From assembly GCA_009842325.1 (NCBI GenBank), contig VYFQ01000002.1, positions 154,760 through 218,759 of the forward strand: DNA of 64,000 nucleotides. The letters run 5' to 3'. Below the pieces are notes generated by a model that saw only the letters and a list, made by a program, of their open reading frames with translations, made no database searches and was not told the DNA's origin. The stretch comes from Acidimicrobiaceae bacterium. GTDB taxonomy: Bacteria > Actinomycetota > Acidimicrobiia > Acidimicrobiales > Aldehydirespiratoraceae. Shown piece after piece: positions 57,459 to 64,000 of this stretch. The position numbers and the translations under genes were made by a program. Each line of letters starts with the position of its first letter. Within the stretch, counting starts at the first letter, position 1.

Positions 57459-58627
57459 TGAGTGCGCCCCTGGAGGGCGTGATCGTGGTCGCATTGGAGG
57501 CGGCTGTCGCCGCGCCGTTCGCCACCCGCCAGTTGGCCGACCTAGGCGCCCGCGTCCTCAAGGTGGAACGACCCGGTGAGGGCGACTTCGCCCGCCACTA
57601 CGACTCGGCCATGGACGGCACCTCCGCGTTCTTCGTCTGGGCCAACCGCGGCAAGCAGAGCATCGAGTTGGACCTGAAGGACCCCGACGACCGTGCCCGC
57701 TTCGACCGGCTAGTGGCCGGCGCCGACGTCTTCGTGCAGAACCTGTCACCGGCCGCGGCCCGCCGGGCCGGGATCCTCGCCGACCAGTTGCGGGCGGACC
57801 TGCCCGGCCTGATCGCCTGCGACATCTCCGGCTACGGACTGGGCGGCCCTCGCACTGACGACAAGGCTTACGACCTGGCCGTCCAGGCCGAGGGGGGCGC
57901 GGTGGCGCTGACCGGCACGCCGGGGCAGGCGTGCAAGGTCGGCTTCTCGATCGCGGACATCGCCGCGGCCATGTACGCCTTCTCGTCGATCCTGGCTGCG
58001 CTGTACCGCCGGCAGGCCATCGGCGAGGGTGCCTCTATCGAGGTGTCGATGCTGGAGAGCATCGCCGAGTGGACGGCTGCGCCGACCTACGCGGCCGTGG
58101 GCAAGGGCTCCGTGCCGCCGAGGGCCGGCCACCGCCACACCATCATCGCCCCCTACGGCATGTACCCGATGAGCGACGGCGAGCTGGTGATGATCGGCGT
58201 GCAGAGCAACCGGGACTGGGTCGACTTCGCCGAGCACGTTCTGTGCGATCCGGCGCTGTCCGACGATCCCCGGTTCGCCGACAACTCTGACCGCATCGCC
58301 AACATCGACGATCTGGAGGCCCTGATCACGTCGGTGTTCACATCGGTCAGACCTCAGGAGTTGATGCGGCGCCTGCGAGCCGGCCGGGTGGCCCACAGCT
58401 TCGTCCGGGACCCGATGGCGCTGTGGCAGCACGATCAGCTCAGGGCCCGCGACCGCTTCATGCAGGTGACTACCCCGACCGGCTCGACCGAGGTCTACAA
58501 GCCCCCCTTCAACCTCAGCGACGCCGACGATCCGGACACCACCGTCCCCGCCCTGGGCGAGCACGCCCCCGACCTGATCGCAGAACTGGAGTCCCGCGCC
58601 GAACGGCGTCAGCGGTCGGGGTTGTAG
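57458..58627 (+). CDS. CaiB/BaiF family CoA-transferase
   Basis: 389 residues with VIVVALEAAVAAPFATRQLADLGARVLKVERPGEGDFARHY, FFVWANRGKQSIELDLKDP, DISGYGLGGPRTDDKAYDLAVQAEGG (the catalytic Asp in the YD-x4-QA motif) and IEVSMLESIAEW, family III CoA-transferase features. It moves CoA from a donor acyl-CoA to a free acid to start its oxidation. It is the last gene of the operon. Its 3' end overlaps the convergent GNAT gene by 19 bases. Confidence 0.92.
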   Translation: MSAPLEGVIVVALEAAVAAPFATRQLADLGARVLKVERPGEGDFARHYDSAMDGTSAFFVWANRGKQSIELDLKDPDDRARFDRLVAGADVFVQNLSPAAARRAGILADQLRADLPGLIACDISGYGLGGPRTDDKAYDLAVQAEGGAVALTGTPGQACKVGFSIADIAAAMYAFSSILAALYRRQAIGEGASIEVSMLESIAEWTAAPTYAAVGKGSVPPRAGHRHTIIAPYGMYPMSDGELVMIGVQSNRDWVDFAEHVLCDPALSDDPRFADNSDRIANIDDLEALITSVFTSVRPQELMRRLRAGRVAHSFVRDPMALWQHDQLRARDRFMQVTTPTGSTEVYKPPFNLSDADDPDTTVPALGEHAPDLIAELESRAERRQRSGL

Positions 58628-59241
58628 TCGGGGTTCTCCCAGACGATCAGCGAGGCCCAGCTGTCCACCGCCGGGTCGGTGATGTAGTTGGCGATCACGC
58701 CGCGGGCCTCGAAGCCGTTGGCGATCTGCATGGTGAGGGTGGCGTCGTACATCTCGCCGGCCGAGACCTTGGCCACGTAGTCGGCGGCCGACATCTCGTC
58801 CTTGTGGTCGGCGTAGCCGGGGATCACCCCGCCGGCCACGATGCCGGCCAGGTTGAGGTCCCGGCATATCTGCTTGCGCATGTCGTAGAGCCGCTTGCCG
58901 ATGCCCCGGCGGCGGTAGTCGGGCAGCACCGCGATGCTGGTGCCGTAGTACCAGGCGCCGTCGGGAACGTGGCCCGTGCCGCCGTCGACCCCCACCAGGT
59001 CGCGGATCGAGTGCTGCGTGTGGCTGAAGTCGAAGTCGATGCGGATGCCCAGCCCCATGGCCACCGGTGTGTCGCCGTCGAGCACCACCACGCCGCCCTC
59101 ACCGAACTCGAGGGCCAGGGCCCGCAGCTCGTCGGCCCAGTAGAGGTCTTCGGTGTCTGCGGTCGGGAACGCGGTGTGTTCGATGTGCTCGAGCGCCTCC
59201 GCCCACTCGGTCCTGATGTTGGTGTAGGTCAGTTCGCCCAT
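58609..59241 (-). CDS. GNAT-family N-acetyltransferase
   Basis: 210 residues with SIAVLPDYRRRGIGKRLYDMRKQICRDLNLAGIVAGGVIPGYADH, where the RRRGIGKRL is the acetyl-CoA loop. The substrate is unknown. Tail DSWASLIVWENPDYNPDR. ATG 59241 has a GAACTG region upstream with no clear Shine-Dalgarno. It is convergent with caiB and shares 19 bases. A palindromic repeat lies just upstream of it. Confidence 0.82.
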   Translation of the reverse strand: MGELTYTNIRTEWAEALEHIEHTAFPTADTEDLYWADELRALALEFGEGGVVVLDGDTPVAMGLGIRIDFDFSHTQHSIRDLVGVDGGTGHVPDGAWYYGTSIAVLPDYRRRGIGKRLYDMRKQICRDLNLAGIVAGGVIPGYADHKDEMSAADYVAKVSAGEMYDATLTMQIANGFEARGVIANYITDPAVDSWASLIVWENPDYNPDR

Positions 59242-59278
59242 GGCGGGTGCGTACGCGCTCGGGCGGGCCTGCCGGCGG

Positions 59279-59326
59279 GAATTGGCAGCGTCTTGACCCC
59301 TATAGGGCGCGTTCTGCTGCCAGTTT
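59279..59326. repeat. dispersed palindromic element, copy 2
   Basis: Left arm GAATTGGCAGC; right arm GCTGCCAGTTT (two to three mismatches). The centre is a perfect CCCTATAGGG. It lies in the 105-base gap between two minus-strand genes, downstream of the C45 gene and upstream of the GNAT gene. Confidence 0.75.
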
Positions 59327-59346
59327 GGGGAGGGTCGGCAGTGGCC

Positions 59347-60462
59347 TCAGACATGGCCGATCGCGGCGGGTGTCAGCGAGAAGTGCTCGTAGTCGTTCTC
59401 GGCGGGCTGGCCCCAGCAGGCCCACAGGTCGCCGGTTCGGGGCCGCATGATCACCGCGCCACTCGACTCGACCCGGTACTTGGCGTCGGGCCAGCGGCAG
59501 ATGGCAGTGGGCTCCCGGGTTATCTCCATGAGCCGGTCGGGATCGACCGGCCCGCCGGTGTCGGACAGCAGGCTCTCGGCCAGTTCCAGGCGGCGGCGCG
59601 AGTTGGCCATCAGCTCGCCGTCCCTCTCGCTTTCGAGCGCCAGGGCCTCGGCGTCGGTCACGTGGTTGGTGTGCACCAGCGGCTCGGTCTCGAGGGGCTG
59701 GACTGGCCGGGCCGACGGCATGGCTTCGACGCAGTAGCCCCTGCCCTCGGCGTCAAGGATCAGGTAGCTGTGGGCGCCGGCGAGATCGGCTCGCAGCAGC
59801 ACGCCGAGCGCCCCGGCCGCGGTGTCCTGAGCGAGCATCTCGCGCACCACCGACGGCCACGTCACGCCGAAACGGCCGTCGTTGCCGGTGAGGTTGTTGA
59901 TGCCCACGCACACGCCTGCCGAGTTCATGCCGATCTGGCCTAGGCACCCCACGGTGGTGAACACCAGCGCGTCGGGACCGGCGTCGGGGTGCAGGCGGGC
60001 CAGCACCACATGGTCGGTGGCGGTGTCATGCATGTCCCAGGTCTGCCCGATCATCCCGGCGCCTTCAGTCCGCTGATCGGGAACAATGAACGCGGTGCAG
60101 TCGTCCTCGGTCAGTGACACCGGATGAGGTCCGGCTGTGACCGCTCGAACCGTGTCCACGAAGTCGGTGAAGCCACCCACGACCACTGCTTCGGCCGGGG
60201 TGATGCCGGCCGCGCCAGCCATGGCCAGCATCTCCGCGTGCAGCCGGGGCGAGAACGCCTCGTGGGCCGGAAGGCAGGCCCCGGCCAACTCCAGCACCGC
60301 GCCCCGCTCCAGCGGTCCACCGCTCCAAAGCCCCTCGGCGACCAGCTCCACCCGGTCGTGGGCGTATTGCCGGATCTCGGCTGCGTGGGCCCGTCCATGG
60401 GCGTTGCCCATGGCCTCGGGTGATCCGGCAAGGTCGAGTCGCCTGATCGACGGCCGTCGCAT
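59347..60462 (-). CDS. C45-family autoproteolytic acyltransferase/hydrolase
   Basis: 371 residues of the acyl-CoA:6-aminopenicillanate acyltransferase-like NTN hydrolases. LTEDDCTAFIV places Cys122, the expected self-cleavage and catalytic nucleophile, followed by GQTWDMHD and VFTTVGCLGQIGMNSAGVCVGINNLTG, which match the family. It hydrolyses or transfers an amide-linked acyl group. No signal peptide, so cytoplasmic. The promoter at 60474 on the minus strand has TAGCCT six bases from the ATG, and there is no Shine-Dalgarno sequence. Confidence 0.88.
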   Translation of the reverse strand: MRRPSIRRLDLAGSPEAMGNAHGRAHAAEIRQYAHDRVELVAEGLWSGGPLERGAVLELAGACLPAHEAFSPRLHAEMLAMAGAAGITPAEAVVVGGFTDFVDTVRAVTAGPHPVSLTEDDCTAFIVPDQRTEGAGMIGQTWDMHDTATDHVVLARLHPDAGPDALVFTTVGCLGQIGMNSAGVCVGINNLTGNDGRFGVTWPSVVREMLAQDTAAGALGVLLRADLAGAHSYLILDAEGRGYCVEAMPSARPVQPLETEPLVHTNHVTDAEALALESERDGELMANSRRRLELAESLLSDTGGPVDPDRLMEITREPTAICRWPDAKYRVESSGAVIMRPRTGDLWACWGQPAENDYEHFSLTPAAIGHV

Positions 60463-60468
60463 ACCCGC

Positions 60469-60474
60469 AGGCTA
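60469..60474 (-). promoter_or_regulatory. -10 hexamer TAGCCT of a leaderless-type promoter
   Basis: On the minus strand TAGCCT is followed by six bases and the ATG at 60462 of the C45 gene; no Shine-Dalgarno sequence precedes it. Confidence 0.45.
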
Positions 60475-60565
60475 GCGCTGGCACCATGGTGCCGAAGCCA
60501 TCGGCAGGCTGCTCGGTACGCGGTTCGAGCGGCGCCACCGCTTCCCAGATATGTCAGTCGAGTGG

Positions 60566-60571
60566 TATCAT
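60566..60571 (+). promoter_or_regulatory. -10 hexamer TATCAT of a leaderless-type promoter (vapB-like)
   Basis: TATCAT with six bases to the ATG at 60578. It decides the start over an upstream ATG at 60551. Confidence 0.5.
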
Positions 60572-60577
60572 CAAGGC

Positions 60578-60838
60578 ATGAGTGGGACACATATAGTCGC
60601 AATGGGAGACCGGGGCCGGATCGTGGTGCCGGCCGCAGTCCGGGAGCGCGCCGGACTGGTTGCCGGATCGCCGATGGTGCTCGTGGAGTCATCGGACGGC
60701 CTGGTCCTGCTGACCCGTGAGCAGCTTCGCGATCGGGTTCGCAACGATCTGAAGGGGCTGGACCTGGTGGAGCAGCTCCTATCCGACCGGCGCAGGGCGG
60801 CCGCGGTCGAGGACGCCGAGAGCGGGGATGCCGGGTGA
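60578..60838 (+). CDS. vapB: AbrB/MazE-fold antitoxin (VapB-type)
   Basis: 86 residues with HIVAMGDRGRIVVPAAVRERAGLVAGSPMVLVES, the swapped-hairpin AbrB DNA-binding fold (the GRIVVPAAVRERAGL core), then a Leu/Arg helical tail for toxin binding (LDLVEQLLSDRRRAAAVEDAE). It probably neutralises the PIN nuclease downstream and represses its own promoter. ATG 60578 is at leaderless distance from TATCAT. Its TGA overlaps the vapC GTG. Confidence 0.88.
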   Translation: MSGTHIVAMGDRGRIVVPAAVRERAGLVAGSPMVLVESSDGLVLLTREQLRDRVRNDLKGLDLVEQLLSDRRRAAAVEDAESGDAG

Positions 60839-61203
60839 CCTCGGTGCTCGACGCCTCGGCGATCCTGGCGTTCCTGCTGGGTGAGGACGGGGCCGACGCG
60901 GTCGAGGGCGCGCTAACCAACGACGCCAAGTGTGGCGCGGCGAACTGGTCGGAGGTCGCCCAGCGCTTGCTGGCTGCGGGCCGCGACTGGGATCAGGCCC
61001 GAGCCCTGCTGGAGAGCTACGGCGTGCAGGTTGAGCCGGTGACTAGCGACGACGCCGAGTGGGCCGCTCGCCGATGGCGTCGAGGCGAGGGTCTCTCGCT
61101 CGCCGACCGACTCTGCCTGGCGCTGGGCGAGCGCCTCGATGCCGAGGTCCAGACCGCCGACAAGTCCTGGGGCCGCTCGGGCCGGATAGTCCAGATCCGC
61201 TGA
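60835..61203 (+). CDS. vapC: PIN-domain ribonuclease toxin (VapC-type)
   Basis: 122 residues: VLDASAILAFLLGE (first Asp), WSEVAQRLL (Glu), SLADRLCLALGERLDAEVQTADKSW (two Asp) hold the acidic metal site of a VapC PIN nuclease. It likely cuts tRNA or other RNA when released. GTG 60835 overlaps the antitoxin stop, as in most vapBC pairs. Tandem palindromes follow 10 bases downstream. Confidence 0.9.
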   Translation: MTSVLDASAILAFLLGEDGADAVEGALTNDAKCGAANWSEVAQRLLAAGRDWDQARALLESYGVQVEPVTSDDAEWAARRWRRGEGLSLADRLCLALGERLDAEVQTADKSWGRSGRIVQIR

Positions 61204-61212
61204 CCTCCCGGG

Positions 61213-61260
61213 GAATTGGCAGCGGTGGGAGCCGTTTCGGGCGTTCCTGGCTGCCAATTC
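61213..61260. repeat. dispersed palindromic element, copy 3
   Basis: 48 bases with exact arms GAATTGGCAGC / GCTGCCAATTC. It begins 10 bases after the vapC stop. Copy 4 starts 72 bases later and differs from it at only a few positions in the loop. Confidence 0.85.
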
Positions 61261-61284
61261 GCGGTCGAGTTCGTCACCGCATGG

Positions 61285-61332
61285 GAATTGGCAGCGGTGG
61301 GAGCCGTCTTGGGCGTTCCTGGCTGCCAATTC
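61285..61332. repeat. dispersed palindromic element, copy 4
   Basis: 48 bases with exact arms. With copy 3 it forms a tandem pair of 72-base period, a recent local duplication. It lies before the flavoprotein gene at 61370. Confidence 0.85.
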
Positions 61333-61357
61333 GCGGTGAGGCCGGACGCGGCGGGCG

Positions 61358-61363
61358 TACATT
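61358..61363 (+). promoter_or_regulatory. -10 hexamer TACATT of a leaderless-type promoter
   Basis: TACATT, six bases, then ATG 61370; no Shine-Dalgarno sequence. Confidence 0.45.
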
Positions 61364-61369
61364 GGCGGG

Positions 61370-62770
61370 ATGCCCCCCGGCCCGGCCTCAGACGCGCGAT
61401 ACCGCGAGCGGTCGATGTGGCTCGACACCTTCCCTGGCTCGCTCGAGCCCAGACCGGCGCTGGAGGGCGACCGCGACGCCGATGTAGCCATCGTCGGTGG
61501 CGGGTTCACCGGATTGTGGACCGCCTACTACCTGCGACAGCTCGATCCGACGCTGCGGGTGACGGTGATCGAGCGTGACATCTGCGGCTTCGGGGCCTCC
61601 GGCCGCAACGGCGGCTGGGTGGTGGGCGAGCTGGCCGCGGGCATTGAGGCGTACGCGGCCATCGCCGACCTGCCTGCCTCGCTGCGTCTCGCCCGGGCCG
61701 TGTTCGACAGCGTCGACGAGATCGGTCGGGTGGCCGCGGCCGAGGGCATCGACTGCGGCTACCACAAGGGCGGGGTGATCCGGTTCGCTCGCAACCGCCC
61801 CCAGGCCGAACGCCAGGCCGCCGAAGTGGCCCATGATCATGAACTCGGTCTCACCGACGACGAGATCCGGCTGCTGACCGTGGATGAAGCCCGGGCTCAC
61901 GCCAACGCCACCGGGGTGCTCGGCGGCATCTTCTACGCACCCTGCGCAGCGCACGACCCGGCCCGGCTGGTGCGGGGGCTGGCCGACGTGGTGGAGCGGC
62001 GCGGGGCCAAGATCTTCGAGCAGACCGCAGCGGCCGCCATTGAGCCCGGCCGCGTACTGACCGACCGGGGCACAGTGCGGGCCGAGGTGGTGGTGCGGGC
62101 CACCGAGGCCTACACCCGGGATCTGAAGGGCCGCAGGCGCCAGCTCCTGCCCATCTACTCGCTGATGATCGGCACCGAGCCGCTGCCGCAGTCGGTGTTC
62201 GACGAGATCGGCCTCGCCGACCGGCCCACCTTCGCCGACGACCGCTACATGGTGATCTACGGCCAGCGCACTGCTGATGACCGCATCGCCTTCGGTGGCC
62301 GGGGAGTGCCCTACCTGTACGGCTCGAGGATCAGCCCGTCGATCGAGCGCCACCACCGATCACACGAGCGCATCCACCGCACGCTGGTGGATCTGTTCCC
62401 GGCGCTGTCGGGTGCCCGGATCACCCACCGGTGGGGCGGTGTGCTTGCCGTGCCCCGCAACTGGACCCCGTTCGTGCACTTCGACCGGGCCGCGGGCACC
62501 GCCGGCGCGGGCGGGTACGTGGGGGAGGGGGTGGCCCCGTCGAACCTGGCCGGGCGCACCCTGGCCGACCTGATCACCGGAACCGACTCCGAGCGGGTTG
62601 ACCTGCCCTGGGTGAACGTTCGCCACCCGCGCTGGGAACCCGAGCCGCTGCGCTGGCTGGGAGTTCGGGGCAGCCGCTGGCTCATGGCCGGCGCCGACAT
62701 CTACGAGTACCGGACCAATCGCGAAGCCAGAGCCGCGGTTGCCTTAGCCCGCAAGATCCGCAACGACTGA
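61370..62770 (+). CDS. FAD-dependent amine oxidoreductase (DAO superfamily, PuuB-like)
   Basis: 466 residues with DADVAIVGGGFTGLWTAYYLRQLDP (FAD loop), GFGASGRNGGWVVGEL and FYAPCAAHDPARLVRGLADVVERRG, then GYVGEGVAPSNLAGRTLADLI. The DAO family includes glycine oxidase, sarcosine oxidase and gamma-glutamylputrescine oxidase. The GRNGG segment and length suit PuuB-type enzymes, so it could oxidise a gamma-glutamylated amine made by the ligase at 48192, though it is on a separate transcript. ATG 61370 is at leaderless spacing from TACATT. Confidence 0.85.
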   Translation: MPPGPASDARYRERSMWLDTFPGSLEPRPALEGDRDADVAIVGGGFTGLWTAYYLRQLDPTLRVTVIERDICGFGASGRNGGWVVGELAAGIEAYAAIADLPASLRLARAVFDSVDEIGRVAAAEGIDCGYHKGGVIRFARNRPQAERQAAEVAHDHELGLTDDEIRLLTVDEARAHANATGVLGGIFYAPCAAHDPARLVRGLADVVERRGAKIFEQTAAAAIEPGRVLTDRGTVRAEVVVRATEAYTRDLKGRRRQLLPIYSLMIGTEPLPQSVFDEIGLADRPTFADDRYMVIYGQRTADDRIAFGGRGVPYLYGSRISPSIERHHRSHERIHRTLVDLFPALSGARITHRWGGVLAVPRNWTPFVHFDRAAGTAGAGGYVGEGVAPSNLAGRTLADLITGTDSERVDLPWVNVRHPRWEPEPLRWLGVRGSRWLMAGADIYEYRTNREARAAVALARKIRND

Positions 62771-62809
62771 CGGAGTGGGCCGACCGCTCGACTCCAGTCG
62801 GGGCCGAGG

Positions 62810-64000
62810 CTACGAGCCCGCCTCCGTAGTCTCGGGGCCGAATCTGCCACTGGGTTTGGGAAGGCCCCAGCATTCGACGGTGTTGTCGGGCCTCAGTCCA
62901 CAGGTGTGATAGCGGCCGGCTTCGACTGCGGTGAACCTCACGTATTGAGGCTCGCTCTGGCTGGCGTCGTTCGTGCCCCAGCATATGACGGTACCGTTGG
63001 GTCTCAGTCCGCAAGTGTGTAGGTCGCCCGCGGTGATGGCTCGGAACTGCCACCCCGGCGGATCGGGTCGCCCCCGCTCCCAGCGGTAGCCCCAGCATGT
63101 GATCTTGTAGCCGGTGGTCAGTCCACAGGAGTGCAGGGAGCCAGAGGTGACGGCGATGAACCTCCCGTCGGGCGGGTCGGCCTGTCCGTGGCTGTCGCTT
63201 CCCCAGCACTCGATGGTCCTGTCCGTCCTGAGTGCACATGAGTGACCCGAGCCGGTCGCGACGGCGGTGAAGTGCCCGCGGGGCGAGTCGGTCCTCTGGC
63301 CGCTGTAGGTGCTCCAGCAATCGATGGTGTTGTCGGTCTTGAGCCCGCACGTATCGAGCCAGCCGGTAGAAACGTCGGCGAACTGCCCATCGGGAGCAGC
63401 ACTCTGTTCGAACACGTTGCGGCCCCAGCATTCGACGGTGCCGTCCGTTCGCAGCCCGCAACTGAAGCCGTGGTAGGCGGACACAGTGGTGAATTGACCG
63501 TCCGGAGGCGCGGTCATGGCCTTGTCGCGACCTCCCCAGCATTCGACGGTGCCGTCGGTTCGCAGCCCGCAGCTGTGGTAGGTGCCAGCTGAGACGGCGG
63601 TGAACTCTCCGGTCGGCGGGTCGGCCTGGCCGTAGTCGAAGCCGTCCCAGCATTGAATGGCTCCATCGGTCAGCAGCCCGCAGTAGTGGTATCCCCCGGC
63701 TGTCACTGCCACGAATCCCTTACCGGGAGAACTGGTGACGAAGTCGCGGGTGTATCCCCAGCATTCGATGGAGCTGTCGGTTCGCAGCCCGCAACTGACG
63801 TTCTCGCCGCCCGCGACGGCGGCGAAGCGTCCTCCGGGCGGGTCGGCTTCACCGTAGGAGTTCGAGCCCCAGCACACAATGGTTTCGTTGATCCGCAGTC
63901 CGCAGTTGTGGTACGAGCCGGCACCGACGGTGATGAACTGCCCGTCTGGTGGGTCTGTCTGGCCATGGTAGTTCCATCCCCAGCAGGTGACCGTCCCGTC
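62810..64000 (-). CDS. RCC1-repeat protein with Cys-rich units, 5' truncated
   Basis: The frame is open from the window end; only the C-terminal 396 residues and the stop are present. At least ten units of about 37 residues repeat the pattern CGLR-TDGTVECWG-x(7-9)-PP-GxFTAVSAGxYHS, a RCC1/BLIP-II-type beta-propeller blade with two Cys per unit. Cys pairs could form a disulfide within or between blades if secreted. The start and any signal peptide are outside. Proteins of this type are common in Acidimicrobiia and may serve in surface binding. Confidence 0.85.
   Translation of the reverse strand, partial: DGTVTCWGWNYHGQTDPPDGQFITVGAGSYHNCGLRINETIVCWGSNSYGEADPPGGRFAAVAGGENVSCGLRTDSSIECWGYTRDFVTSSPGKGFVAVTAGGYHYCGLLTDGAIQCWDGFDYGQADPPTGEFTAVSAGTYHSCGLRTDGTVECWGGRDKAMTAPPDGQFTTVSAYHGFSCGLRTDGTVECWGRNVFEQSAAPDGQFADVSTGWLDTCGLKTDNTIDCWSTYSGQRTDSPRGHFTAVATGSGHSCALRTDRTIECWGSDSHGQADPPDGRFIAVTSGSLHSCGLTTGYKITCWGYRWERGRPDPPGWQFRAITAGDLHTCGLRPNGTVICWGTNDASQSEPQYVRFTAVEAGRYHTCGLRPDNTVECWGLPKPSGRFGPETTEAGS

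Noticed and set aside
62850..63980. Regular recurrence of CCCCAGCA and CGCAGTCCGCA-like motifs about every 111 bases
   Set aside because: They encode CWG and CGLR in the RCC1 repeats; not a CRISPR array.
1..64000. tRNA, rRNA, insertion sequences or prophage genes
   Set aside because: None was seen on reading through; no transposase, integrase or phage structural gene is present.

Overview
The window is about 64 kb of GC-rich, densely coding bacterial DNA with no intergenic gap above about 170 bases. Several features together suggest a high-GC actinobacterium, most likely Acidimicrobiia: two and a partial luciferase-like (F420/FMN-type) oxidoreductases plus the F420 gene cofC, a CtpE-like P-type ATPase, a cobalt NHase, many GTG/TTG starts, several leaderless-type promoters (-10 hexamer TAnnnT 6-7 bases before the start codon), and a Cys-rich RCC1-repeat protein. 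The lineage is inference; there is no rRNA or other taxonomic marker.

Layout. 1-15 kb is mixed housekeeping and accessory genes: LLM oxidoreductases, a crotonase, an M15 peptidase with a coiled coil, a methyltransferase, an inositol-phosphatase-like enzyme, a lipid kinase, and a minus-strand operon cofC / PIG-L deacetylase / ctpE-like ATPase / two SDRs, divergent from gpsA. 15-37.7 kb is a nitrogen/nitrile island: CbtAB cobalt uptake; a Co-type nitrile hydratase (beta, alpha, His-tailed accessory protein); an AmiS/UreI amide/urea channel; FdrA + DUF1116 + DUF2877 + carbamate kinase (the AllF/AllG/AllH/AllK set for oxamate carbamoyl transfer); five families of the conserved Nit1C cluster (MSMEG_0565-type glycosyltransferase, AIR-synthase-like protein, MSMEG_0568-type radical SAM, MSMEG_0567-type GNAT, MSMEG_0572-type protein) but no Nit1 nitrilase; a ComA-like synthase; an unknown protein; two fumarase/aspartase-superfamily lyases; a TPP enzyme; an OsmC protein; a CoA-disulfide-reductase-like flavoprotein; and an XRE-cupin regulator. 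Two pairs of promoters inside this island share sequence and spacing, which ties separate transcripts together.

37.7-40 kb has rnhB, an Nfu_N-like protein, a VOC protein and thrH. 40.1-58.6 kb is one long co-directional catabolic block: a branched-chain-type ABC importer (binding lipoprotein on a long Ala/Glu stalk, LivF, LivH and a LivM-LivG fusion), a GntR regulator, two acyl-CoA dehydrogenases, a zinc ADH, a glutamine-synthetase-family ligase, two paralogous P450s, a 3Fe-4S-type ferredoxin, a class III aminotransferase, an aldehyde dehydrogenase, a TPR protein and a CaiB CoA-transferase. Many junctions overlap by 4 bases, so it is probably translated as a coupled unit. Activation by ligation or CoA transfer, hydroxylation and oxidation of an imported amine or acid is the likely theme; the substrate is not visible.

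58.6-64 kb has a GNAT enzyme, a C45 autoproteolytic hydrolase, a VapBC-type pair, a glycine/gamma-glutamylputrescine oxidase-like flavoprotein, and a truncated RCC1-repeat protein. Four copies of a roughly 48-bp palindrome with GAATTGGCAGC / GCTGCCAATTC arms lie between genes, two of them in tandem.
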